Source: Solea solea (Eukaryota > Chordata > Actinopteri > Pleuronectiformes > Soleidae). From it: a DNA stretch of 64,000 bases. Within the stretch, counting starts at the first letter, position 1; every line of letters begins with the position of its first letter. Positions 35,406 through 46,179 of the stretch are shown here, one piece after another. The DNA lies in contig NC_081138.1 in assembly GCF_958295425.1 (NCBI RefSeq), forward strand, positions 20,124,886 through 20,188,885, read 5' to 3'. The notes beneath the pieces were generated by a model. It was not told the DNA's origin. It searched no databases and saw only the letters and a program-made list of their open reading frames with translations. The translations under genes and the position numbers were made by a program.

Positions 35406-35897
35406 TGTTAGGAACGGTGAATACACTAGACAGGAGGCCCGATGAATGATTTCAAGAGTCTTTATTTTCCTCTTGAAAAAAGCAGGCAAAATCAAAATCG
35501 CTTCTTCCCAGAAGGAAAAACTAAACTAGACTTGACTTGACTTGGCCCTTGAGCTTACAACAAAAAGGCAAAACACAGGCTTGGACTCTGACATGTTCCC
35601 TCGAAAGCATAAACAACACACTGGCAAAAAAAAGAAGGGAACTGGGGACACTATATAGGGGAGAGGGAATCAAGGGCAGGTCACCAGGTGAAGTGCATGA
35701 GGGAATTAGGGGAGATGTGTCAAAGCAACTGAAGAAACCACGCAACAGGAAGACATGACATTTACCAAAATAAAAGGGGAAGTGAAAATCAAACCCTCAC
35801 CAAAAGTGACATGAACTTAACGTGACTTTAAACCTAAATGAACACAATAACTAAACTAAGCAAACAAAAACACTAACAGACTTGACGCTTCGTGACA
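35406..35897 (-). mobile_element. LTR-like element attached to the anpep fragment
   Basis: It is closely similar along its length to 43186-43715: 'gcggtgaatacac' side, tctttatt (AATAAA on minus), 'ggggacactatatagggga' (a TATA-like box on minus), 'gaattaggggagatgtgtca', 'aaggggaagtgaaaatcaaa' and the end 'gacgcttcgtgaca'. On the minus strand it opens TGTCACG. No gag or pol coding region is present, so it looks like a solo LTR or non-autonomous copy. Confidence 0.65.
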
Positions 35898-36329
35898 TAG
35901 CTACGTTTTCAGAAAATGTGCAGTTTGTCATAGTTTTAATTAGTGCAAATAATGTTGAATATTAACCATATCATAACCCTTTTTTCGATGTGGGTGATCA
36001 TGCGTGCAAGTTTCCACCGAAAGAAGCCTCAGCCTCTTACAATCCACAAAAAAATAATCCACAGGACCACTCGTTAAGTTTGACAGTTTACTTATTCCAA
36101 CACAAAAATAACAAAAATACAAAAATGTATAAAGAAACTGTACAAAAAAAGAGCAAGACAAAAAAACGGACTGATTAATAAGGAAACAATACAAGGTCCT
36201 TATAATTTTGTCAAAAAGACGTTATTGAATTAACTTTATCGAGTAAGATTCCACCGCAAAAAAAATACAAAATCAGAACTGGCATCAAGGCCTTTATGAC
36301 CTTGAGGCCAATTCTGGCATTCATTGATG

Positions 36330-36366
36330 AGCTGCACAATAACACAACCGGTGTTATTGTGCAGCT
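36330..36366. repeat. Perfect short inverted repeat (hairpin)
   Basis: The left arm AGCTGCACAATAACAC at 36330-36345 and the right arm GTGTTATTGTGCAGCT at 36351-36366 are exact reverse complements separated by five bases. There is no T tract after it on either strand, and it lies beyond the inferred anpep polyadenylation site. Confidence 0.85.
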
Positions 36367-36371
36367 GGACT

Positions 36372-36386
36372 CCAGCAGAGGGCAGC
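36372..36386 (+). promoter_or_regulatory. CTCF-like motif downstream of anpep
   Basis: CCAGCAGAGGGCAGC fits the vertebrate CTCF core (CCASYAGRKGGCAS). A second match in the same orientation, CCAGCAGAGGGCAC, is in an anpep intron at 41573-41586. Binding is inferred from sequence only. Confidence 0.4.
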
Positions 36387-36903
36387 ATAGAATCAAACAA
36401 CAAGCCAGCCAACAGGACAGGGAGGCAAACAGTTGAACCAGCCAACACATGAAGATTTCATTAACAGTCCTGTTGTGAATTATACATGATACTTTAGAGC
36501 TGATTGCATTCAATTGTATTGGTAGTGTTTGGATTGCAGCAGCAGTGGTTTAAGGTGGTCGTTATAGTTGTGCTAGAAGAAGATGGAAAATAATTGGCAA
36601 CAAACTACCACTACATTTATACTTGGCTGCAAGTATATGTATATAAAAAAATTAAAATACAATGAGGTAAAGTGGTGAACTTAAGTTAAGTTATCGTCAT
36701 TTTAAGTGGGTGAGTGTTTTGTTCGTGGCTTAAAACCATTTTCATGTTCCCTGCTGGCAGCTAGGACAGGGAACGCCCACAGTACAATCAGTGGGGACTA
36801 TGTCAGTACCTCATACTACACGTTTAGAAAACCTGACCTGTCCCTTTAAGATCTAATAATAATGACAAAACAACAAGAAACCTATAAATCATATACAAAT
36901 ACA

Positions 36904-36909
36904 TTTATT
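36904..36909 (-). terminator. Probable polyadenylation signal of anpep
   Basis: TTTATT on plus is AATAAA on the minus strand, about 720 bases after the anpep stop. It is the first clear signal found downstream. If used, the 3' UTR contains the whole MITE at 36993-37354. Confidence 0.5.
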
Positions 36910-36992
36910 CAAGAAAATAACTTTTTTACATCCATTCTCTGCTATTACTGAAGTGCAAAATGATTCTCAAATTCCAGATGTTTAGTTATGAC

Positions 36993-37354
36993 TTAAAGGA
37001 ATCCTTCACCGATTTGCATTTAGCTTTGTATCACTAGAATAGAGGTGGTATTTTCGAAAAAATTGTGCTTCCCATCTTCAGTTTACCCTGAGTTGAGAAA
37101 TATCTTCATTCTTTTCTTTGTTACGTGCCCACCAGTGACACTTGGTCCTGTTAGCGTAACTATTAGCAAAGATGGCGGACACTACATTCTGGGAATGAGG
37201 TCCCGTCCCCCTACGAGTGGGTCTAAAAAGTGCAGTTTCAAGCCTCGGACCAAGGCTCAGGGGAAGCTGAGGTTGGGAAGCACAATCTTTCAAAAATACT
37301 ACCCCTATTCTAGCGATACAAAGCTAAATGCAAATCGGTGAAGTATTCCTTTAA
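36993..37354. mobile_element. piggyBac-like MITE with long terminal inverted repeats
   Basis: The element is flanked by TTAA on both sides (36993-36996 and 37351-37354), the target duplication used by piggyBac transposons. The ends AAAGGAATCCTTCACCGATT and its near-exact complement continue inwards for about 80 bases (to about 37073 and from about 37275), with a middle of about 200 bases and no transposase. Non-autonomous transposition is inferred. The small ORFs on both strands are part of the element. Confidence 0.85.
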
Positions 37355-37624
37355 CATGGAGCCACCACACAGATACACACCTAACCAGTCATCTGACTGT
37401 AATCGTAACACAGTCACTTTGACGTTTGCATGGTTTAGGCATGATTACAGTCACAGTCTGATCCGTGTTAATAATTGCTGAAGCTGCCTGGCGTTTCACA
37501 CGACTTGTTACACACTGATTATTGGCTCATCTTGATTTAAATGGAATACATACATGGTAGTGGTGAAAAAAAGAAGAAGACAAGATGTCATTTGGACTTC
37601 TGGAGGCTTCAGTAGTTCCTCTTC

Positions 37625-39400
37625 TCATGTGGACTCATCAGTAAGCCACTTGTGCACATGGGCTTTGTTGTCTCTCACCCATTTGATGTTGGACGTGATC
37701 TTTTCTACGGCCTGCTCTATGGCCATGGTGGCTGAGCCAAACCCATTATGAAGGTTGTCTTCTTTAAATTGCTTCAACTGGAGAACATAAAAAACAGAAA
37801 AGACAGAAAAGTGAATTTCTTCATTTGTTTATGAAGCGCAGTGTGTATTTCAGTGTGGTTGTTGCTGTGTGGGCTGCAGACCTCCTGTAACTCAAACTCT
37901 GTGGAAAATCTCATTGTGAGTCCGGTGACGAGGTACGTGAAGGAAAACGATCCCTTTCCGTACCTAAAACACACACAGACGGATGCAGATTATGCACTTT
38001 TGAAGATGAAGCGATATAATAAATGGCAGTCAGCAAAACACATGTGAGCCTCAACAAAAGATAAGAGTCTTTGTAAGCCTTGCATTTTATTTTTTATTAT
38101 TCTTTATCTGGAGGCTGGAGGAATGATCAGCAAACTAGTAACGAAAAGGGAAAAATAGCAGCATGTGAAATCCCCATCATCATGGGGATGGGGAGTTTTT
38201 TGACCGTTTGTCAAACAAAATTTTCCTCTAAAGAAATTAGCACTTACTGCTGGAAAATGTAACTCCACTTGGCTCTGATGAAGTTCCAGGCCAGGGGCAT
38301 CCCCACAACATTTTGTGCAATTACACGGATGGTCGAGGTGGCGTCTTGCTTGCGGATCTTCGTCGGATCTAAGGTGTACTCCAGATACCTGGCTCAAGCA
38401 AAACATTGTCTTACAGAGAAATCACTTCAATAATTTTATTTATTTCAGTAGAAAAATTTAACTGAGGATATTTCAATATTTCAATATTTATACATTTATA
38501 AAGTGGAAAATGGTAGTAGATGTGTTGTCCTTTTGTTAGAGATAGTAGATCCATGATGGCATTAAGTCAACAGACAAAAACAGTTCATATGGATAATCTC
38601 TGCACATACAAGTACCTGTTCAAAAGCCAAGGTAATTTGGTGCAGGCCATGGCTGCCCTGAGCCGGGAAGCTTCAGATGCCAGAGTGGCATTCTTGAACA
38701 TCGTCCAGGCAAAGTCCCACTCCTTTACGCCACCGTACGCGATGGCCCTGCAGTAAACTGTGCTCTTCAAGTTGGGATGGATCCTGACCAACATCAAGGT
38801 AAAGATGAAGTAGATCAGACACTGAGCATGCAGATTTAGTCAGAGTCGGTGTATAAACCACCAAACTAATATTTGTTCAGTTGAATCACCTCCTACAGAC
38901 GACCAGCTGTCTACTTCCTGTGATCAGGAAACATTCAGAGGCAAAAGAACTGACCTTAACTGCTCTGTACTCACAGGTTGTGACTTGGATTTTCCATCCA
39001 CTGTCTGTACCAGCTTTTGATCAGCTCTCGGCAGCCCTCCACACCCACATCACAAGCTATTGCAATGGCATTAATCTGATTATACCTGGGAATAAAGAAA
39101 GTGTATATTTTTTTATACATATATCATTTTGTGTATGTTGATGTATGTGTAGCTGTGTGTGGACCAAATAACGTATAAACCATAGGGAGTGAGGACATCT
39201 TTGGGAAAGTGAAGCCTGTGTGAATTTGGCTGTTCCTCACATTTTTAAAGGGCTTTTTGGGGGTTAAGACCTGGTTTTGAGGTTAGGGTTAGAATTGGGT
39301 TTAGGTTAGAGTTAGGGTAAGGGTTAGGCTTGTGCATTTAGTTGTGATAGTTAAGGTTACGGTAAGGAGCTATGGAATGCATTACGTCTATGAGGTTTCA

Positions 39401-39431
<31 letters not shown>

Positions 39432-42400
39432 TGATTTAATGCTTTCAGAATGCTTACTGGTCAGTGTGGCCTTCTGGTATTTTGGTCCAGTTGGCTGTAA
39501 TTGATTTGAAGTGCCCAAAAAGGGGTTGTATTTGTTTCTTGAGATATGCCTAAAAGAAAATCAAAGCTGGTTTTATATTCAGCCATGTACACACAAATAC
39601 ATCAACTATTTGTATTTGTGTTTAAGCAGTTCTAACCTGGAAAGCTCCGTAGACTTCAGTTCGATCAAACATGAGGATGTAGTAGTCCAGGTTTCTTAAA
39701 GCCGATTCCCAAGGCATGTAGTCTCTCTCCTTGTGCAGGTATTTGGTAGTTGTCAGGGCCAATGTTGTACTTACTATTTTGGCTCTGCAAAATATAAAAT
39801 TGTGAAATGATTCATTTACTTTACAGACACAGCGTGAGTGTGACTCTTCAAATGCTCACCTTGCGAGGTTGAACGCGTCATCTATGATCTGTGCTCTGTT
39901 GATTACTGATAAAGCCTGAAAGAAGCGACAGTCGCACACAATTACGTGTCCAGATTCACACATAAAACCAGCACTGTGGTAAAGCTTATTGAAGAGCCGT
40001 GAGAACGTTCGGGCACGTGGTGGAAACTGGGACGAGCATGCAGGAGACAGGACACTCGCCCACTTGCACACTGTGGATTGTCTGGAGAATTGTCCTGCTG
40101 TTTTCTTCCATTTTCCAGAAATCCGACTCGCAGGTTGGCAAGAAAGGTTATAGGAAAATGACCAAAATGTGTGGGCTTCAGTGCATGCTTTTTAGTGACA
40201 TTTAATTTGCACCAACTGCATAGTTATGGTGAGAGAGGTCATTATATTGCACAACCTGAGGAAGGAGAAAAATGAACTATGGATGTTGTAGCGTGTGTGA
40301 TTCACCTGATGGTTGGTGCTGAGCAAAGAAAGGAGACGTTCCCAGTTGCCCGGATCGTAGTTCACCCTGAAGTATCCAGATACATTGGTGTTTGCCAGCA
40401 CCCAGTCATTTCCTGACACTCTCATCCGACTGTTGGTGTCTTATCAAATATATTAAAAGAAGAAAATCAAAATATTCAGTTCACAATCAGGGTGGTCACT
40501 GTGTATTGCAAGTCAAATAGACTGTAGATGGGCACTAAGTGTAACAGTGCTTTCACGCCAAACTCGAGGCAATGAGATCCTGGACTACCAGGTAACGTGA
40601 TTAAATCTGTTGTCGCACTGTTAGTCGTTTGTTGGTCGGTAGGTTCCTCACATGGATTATCGGGGGTAATACAATGCAAATACAAACGATCTGTTAAAAA
40701 AAAACGCACCATCATTCTGTACCTGTCTTTTGAAGGAGCCAGTATTGTTGCTGCTCCACGCCTGTTTTCATCCATTTAATAGGGACAAACCACGTGTAGC
40801 TGGCCAGAAACATAGATAACAGTGGTGAGAAAAGAAATAAATAAACAATAATTATTTTGCCTCCCTGTGCCAACTGCTTGGCAGAAAGAAAAGCAGAGTT
40901 AGGACGACAGTCTCGCAAAACTGGTAGCATGACAGTAAACTACAATTCCAAGCAGCACAGACTATTTACAAAAACAGACATTTATCCAAATAGAGGATAC
41001 TGCATTGAGGAAAAGATCTGGGTGATTTTGTTGCCTACATGAAACTTACAGGAAAAGTTTAAAGTGATTCCTACTTGAACTGAGAGGGCCTGTGCACTAC
41101 AGACTCTGGATCCAGCAGGAAGTGTTTCTGAGTGATCCTTCCTGTCTGAGTGTCAATAGTGATAACTGGGAAGCCCATCTGGAGAGTCCAGCGGTTCATG
41201 ATGTCATGGACAGTGCGTGGAATATGCACACTTGGAGTCTTTTCAACGGCCTGAGAGCAAACAGAAGGTCGCAGGGATTTAGAAGCAGCAAGCAAGCCCA
41301 CTGACACATTGTCAGGTCAAAACAGACCACAACACGAAAGTAACCTGTCAAACTTTCTTTTATGTGTTTATTTATTCCTTTTGGCACAACCAACCTGTTG
41401 GAGATGGTCCCACAGGTCTGTATACACTGTGTTGCTGAAGGCAAAAGTGTTCAAGTAAGACTGAGGAGAGAAAGCAGAAAACTGTTGGTCAAACATCAAA
41501 TTTAACCACTACTTCTTTTCATGTGTGTGTCATGTCTGAGGACCACACATGCTGTGTATTTAAGATTTACACCAGCAGAGGGCACGAAACATTAATGTGA
41601 TGAGCAGAAGAAGAAGAAGTCAAAGAGCATAGAAACAAATGTTAATCCTGCGAATCCTGCTAATCCTTGTAGAAGAACATTAATTATAAAACGCATCTAA
41701 AAAAAAACAGAAGTAAAAAAAACAAAAACGTTCTCAGTGTCAATCTCTCTGGGAAAGCAAATGTTCTGTTTCCCCAGGATATCCAGGTAATAACTGGTTT
41801 TATTTGTCTATTATTTGGTTACATGAATGTCATATTACTAATATGCCACTAAAGGAAAGGAAAATGTGAAGGCAAATGCACATTTGTATTAGTTGTGCTA
41901 GAGTGATGTAGTTATATAACGGGGTTAATCCTCACACTTAGTCCTCTGGCAAACACAGGTTCTGTGAGAAACTCTGACAGCATCCTGAGCACAGCCGCCC
42001 CCTGAAAACAACAAGCAAAAAAAAAACCACAAGAACTTCCTTGGTTTGAATTTCTCATCAAAGCCAAGCATTTGTGTTGTAATCCAAAGCAAATATTAAA
42101 ACAGCATGTTGCCCAAACGGTAGAATGTGGCTCAAGGACGTTTCTGGGAAAAAGCAATGGGAATGATACAAAGAAAGACTTTAAAATAAAGTGTAACACA
42201 GCTATTTAATTCCATCAGAAGGAGCAGACCTTGCTGTAGGAGATGGTGTTAAACATCTCGCTGATCTGAGAAGGCTCATTTACTTCCTCCTCTCGTCGGG
42301 ATAGCGGGTGAGAGGAAGCCAGGGCGTCAATAGCAAACACCTTGTGCACGTCATACAGAACGATTTGGTCTTTCTACAACCAAGCAGAGAGGTAAATTAG

Positions 42401-45400
42401 ACCATATATCTTTAAAAAATGTTTACCTCTTCGAGTGTCGAGCATGGCGCTTACCATGTCCCAAGTGGGCTCAGCATGGTCGGCTCCTAGATATTCAACA
42501 TAGGACGCAAAGCCCTCGTTCAACCACAGGTCATTCCACCATCGTGTTGTCACCAGGTTGCCAAACCACTTAAATTAAAGAGATAAAGAATAAGTTCATC
42601 AGTTCATATTGGCACATTCTCCACAAACACAGTTTCTGACAGTGCATTATGTTTTTGGCAAGCTTTCCTACTAAAATCCTATTACATAGAATATAAAAAC
42701 CACATCGGGGAGGCTTAAGAAAGGGTGCAGGGTTAATTTGTCTATTTATACAGATTTTCTTTTACAGGGAGCGGTTAATCAGTCTGGAAGAGTCTATTCG
42801 CCTACAGCTAACAAGAGGAGATGACTAGGACCTGGATGACTGAGAAACTTAACTGGAAAAGATTTAGTATGACAACAGTACTGTGTCATGACAGCGGAGG
42901 AAGATCAGCTGAATCAGCACCTGATGAACGATCATCTGATCATATCCTCCCGTTCTTACTTACTATGTGTCATTGAAACAACATTATGGCCTACCATGTG
43001 TGCAAGTTCATGGGCAATGACGGAGGTAATTCCCTCTTTGTTGCCAGTGGAGGATACAAAGGGGTCATAGAGCAGGGCCGTCTCCCTGTATGCGACCAGA
43101 CCCCAGTTCTCCATTGCCCCAGCATTGAAGTCAGGCAGAGCGATTTGGTCTACAGGGAACAAGGATATAAAGTACTTCAAACATATGTCATTATTAGGAG
43201 CGGTGAATACACTGCTTGGACCCAAATGCACGAGACAGGAGGCACGATGAAAGATTTAAGGGTCTTTATTGTCCTCTTGATCAGACAAACAATCAAAACA
43301 AAAATTACTTCTTCCTAGAAGTAGAATTCACGAGACAAAACTTGGCACTTGAGCTAACTTAGCAAAAGGCGATACACGCTTGGACTCCGCCGTTTTCTTT
43401 GCAAGCATAAACGACGCACTGGCACATGACAGAGGGACTGGGGACACTATATGGGGGAGAGGGAATCAAGGGCAGGTGCGAGTGATTACTTAAGGATCAC
43501 CAGGTGAAGTGCATGAGGGAATTAGGGGAGATGTGTCAAGACAGATGAATAAACAACGCGACAGGAAGACATGAACGTTTACCAAAATAAAAGGGGAAGT
43601 GAAAATCAAACCCACGCCAAAGGTGACATGAACTTAACGTGACTTTAAACCTAAACTAACACAAGAACTGAACTAAGTAAGACAAAAACACTAACAGATC
43701 TGACGCTTCGTGACAGTCGTGTGTTAGTAAAGGAGCAATAAAGCCTAATCAGTACACCCACCTAATTAGGATTAAATTATTAAATTATTAAATTAAATTC
43801 CTTCTGAATTAAGAGGACGTTTGATCAAGTCAACATTGTTATTTTACATGTCAACATGACAACAGGACATTAGCCTGGTTAACATACAGTATCAAATCAG
43901 CCAATCACATGGCAGGGACTCAAAGTATTTAGACATGTAGACATGGTCAAGATGACGTGCAAGTTCAGACCAAGCATCAGAATGAGGAAGAAAGCCATTT
44001 TTGTTGACTTGTGTTGTGACATGCTTGATTCATTCAACGGCTGATTTCCGGGAATGTTCACACAAAACTCTTACAGTAATTTAACCACTCATTGCAACAC
44101 AGGTATGCACAAATCCATTTGTCAGTGTACAACATGCCACATCTTCAAACTGTGAGCAATCTTGTGCAATCAGCGGATAACGGATAAACTCTAACGACTC
44201 TTGTGACACTCCTAACATTTCCCTTATTGCCGCCATGAGACTGACATTTGTGACTTAGCAAAATGGCTCATTGACTATTAAAGGGTTGATAAAAAATGTG
44301 TAAATCATTTTAATGACATTTGCAATCCTTTAATTTTCTTTTTGCAATGTTTAATTCTACATACAACACATAATCAGTGATTATTGCGGTAATTGTAAAG
44401 TCTTATAGTCAATTGAATGTCGTAAAAGTGGGAATGGGCCCCACTGCTGCTGCAATGTGGGGCACAGATTCTTGAGCTTCGCGACAAAGCGTCATGCTAT
44501 CGTGTCACATTACAGTGTTGATATTAAGTTGCAGTTACCTGACTTAGAGAGTGGATATGCTGCACTGTAGTATTCTTCGTAGAACTGAAGGATTGGTCCT
44601 GTCACACTGAGAGCATAGTCACCATGTCCATCAATTATGGCTTTTTTCCGAGCCCAAATTCGGATCTGCAAAGGTTTTGAAACAATACACAGCGATTAAT
44701 TTTAAAAAAAAAAAGAAAAAAAAAGGGAAAACTAAGGCTGTTAATGTCACAGGAAGCTACAGTAAAAACCTCTGACTCAAGTGCTTAACAATGTTTGGAT
44801 TTTGGGTGTCATGGGATCCAAATTGCATGTGTATGTATACTACTGCATGCATGCTGTACGTCTCAACAACAATGAAACTGAAAAAAAACTGTGAAAATAC
44901 GAAAGCAACATTTCTTACCGACAAATTACTGTTTTGGTTTGACTGGATGCTAACAAAGTCACTGACGATAAATGCCAACAGATATGAGGACATTCTCTTG
45001 GTGGGCTCAAATGTAGTTACTTTGATGGGAATGCCATCAATGACAGAGTCTGCAGTATCTGTACAGAGAGAGGATGAGTCAGACCTTTGACACACTACTA
45101 GCATTAACAGTATCTGCTGTCCAAGTTATTAATGATTCACAGTGAAACTGTCCCACCCATTATATAACACACAAGAAATCTTCTATTTGTGTTCTTTGTT
45201 TTGCGTTTGCGTAATATTTTGCCTCCAGTATTTATTCGTATCTGTCTTAACTGGTTGTGTCTGTGCTCACCACAGAGACTTAAGATATAAAAACCAACCA
45301 GTTTCCCTGCTGTTGGACAGAGCCACAGTGCCTGGGTTGTGGATGATGGTGACATTGAAGACGGCTTTCATGGCTGGTTCATCAAAGCAAGGGAAGGCTT

Positions 45401-46178
45401 TCCTGGCGAATGTCGCTTGCATCTGCGAGGTAGCAACAATTCTGCAAAAAGTTTCAATGAACATGTTAGCTCATTACATCAGTTGGTACCACCAAGAGGA
45501 ACACTGGTACCATGGAAGTTAACTCTCACATGCTTGAGAAGAAAGCTGGTGCACCATCATACTTTGCAGTGTCAGTGCTTACTTCTTAACACCATCCTCG
45601 GTGTATTCACTCCTATAGAAGCCTTCCAGGTCGTCTGCCAGCTCTCCTTGAAATTCAGTGTGAAGAACATAACTCGCTCCCACAGCCAGGCTGCTGCGCA
45701 GCTGAAGAACCAGATACTCCGTCTTCACCACAAACCAAAACTTATCAACGGTGGGAGCACTGGCGTCACCCAGGCCACTCAGTTTCACCTGGTTCCCAGT
45801 GAGGTTCAGCTTATTGGCGTGGATGATGACGAGGTCCGTTTCCTTCACACATTTGAAGACCACTGCTGAATTTCCAGTGAAAATGTATAGGCCATCTGCG
45901 TTTGGCTCCAGCCGAGGCCACAGGGTCAAATTGTAAGAGATGGGAGAAAGGGAGTCAGGAAGTCTGTAGTGGTCCCAGGGATCCTTTGAAGTAAAGGGGG
46001 TGGTGGAAGGTGTAGGCACGCTGGTGTTGTCTGATGCACCGTCGCCGGGCCTGCCTCTATTCTTGATCCTTTCCTTGTGGTAGGCAACGGACAGAGCAAT
46101 TATGGTGGTCAAAGCGATGGCGGCCAGGACAAACAAGCCAATGCCCACATTTTTACTGATATAGTAGACTTTCCCCAT
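37625..46178 (-). CDS. anpep: Aminopeptidase N (CD13, M1 family), complete
   Basis: Twenty exons (right to left) total 962 aa: 45583-46178, 45299-45441, 44919-45058, 44539-44665, 42995-43149, 42455-42568, 42230-42373, 41936-42001, 41395-41460, 41075-41250, 40723-40799, 40306-40439, 39860-39915, 39637-39784, 39458-39549, 38975-39085, 38616-38783, 38248-38388, 37882-37963 and 37625-37777. Human ANPEP is 967 aa. It is a type II membrane zinc ectopeptidase removing neutral N-terminal residues from peptides, typically at intestinal and renal brush borders. Seen: a cytoplasmic MGKVYYISK, a membrane anchor at about 10-32, the Ser/Thr-rich stalk, the exopeptidase motif GAMEN (346-350), zinc ligands HELAH (382-386) plus E405 in WLNEGFAS, and catalytic Tyr471 (ISYSKGA). 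The usual Gln after HELAH is Met. Intron 4 carries an LTR-like element; another intron carries a CCCTAA-type repeat. The start is the only ATG that gives the conserved cytoplasmic tail. Confidence 0.96.
39165..39430 (-). repeat. CCCTAA-rich dispersed repeat with GT microsatellite in an anpep intron
   Basis: GAGGACATCTTTGG, degenerate GGTTAGGGTTAG words, 'ggagctatggaatgca', 'gtctatgagg' and a (TG)n run at 39403-39431 form the reverse complement of the order seen at 17612-17830. It lies in the intron between 39085 and 39458. Confidence 0.65.
43186..43715 (-). mobile_element. LTR-like element in anpep intron 4
   Basis: On the minus strand it begins TGTCACGAAGCGTC and ends AATGACA, with the TG...CA ends of an LTR. 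It has a TATA-like box (plus 'actatatggggg' at about 43447) and AATAAA (plus tctttatt at about 43262) near its 3' end. About 530 bases, no coding region and no clear target duplication. The closest relative in the window is 35406-35897; more distant ones are 18165-18520 and 12725-13065. Confidence 0.65.
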
Positions 46179-46179
46179 G

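Larger units (their letters stand above)
35900..36900. other. Intergenic region between the anpep fragment and the anpep 3' end
   Basis: AT-rich and without a recognised gene. It contains a perfect 16-base inverted repeat at 36330-36366 and, directly beside it, a CTCF-like motif at 36372-36386. Confidence 0.5.

Noticed and set aside
39270..39340. Interstitial telomere from a chromosome fusion
   Set aside because: The GGTTAGG words are degenerate and are part of a dispersed repeat also found at 17612-17830.
45339..45869. 176-codon ORF antisense to anpep exons 1 and 2
   Set aside because: It crosses a clear intron of anpep and is explained by the base composition of the coding strand.
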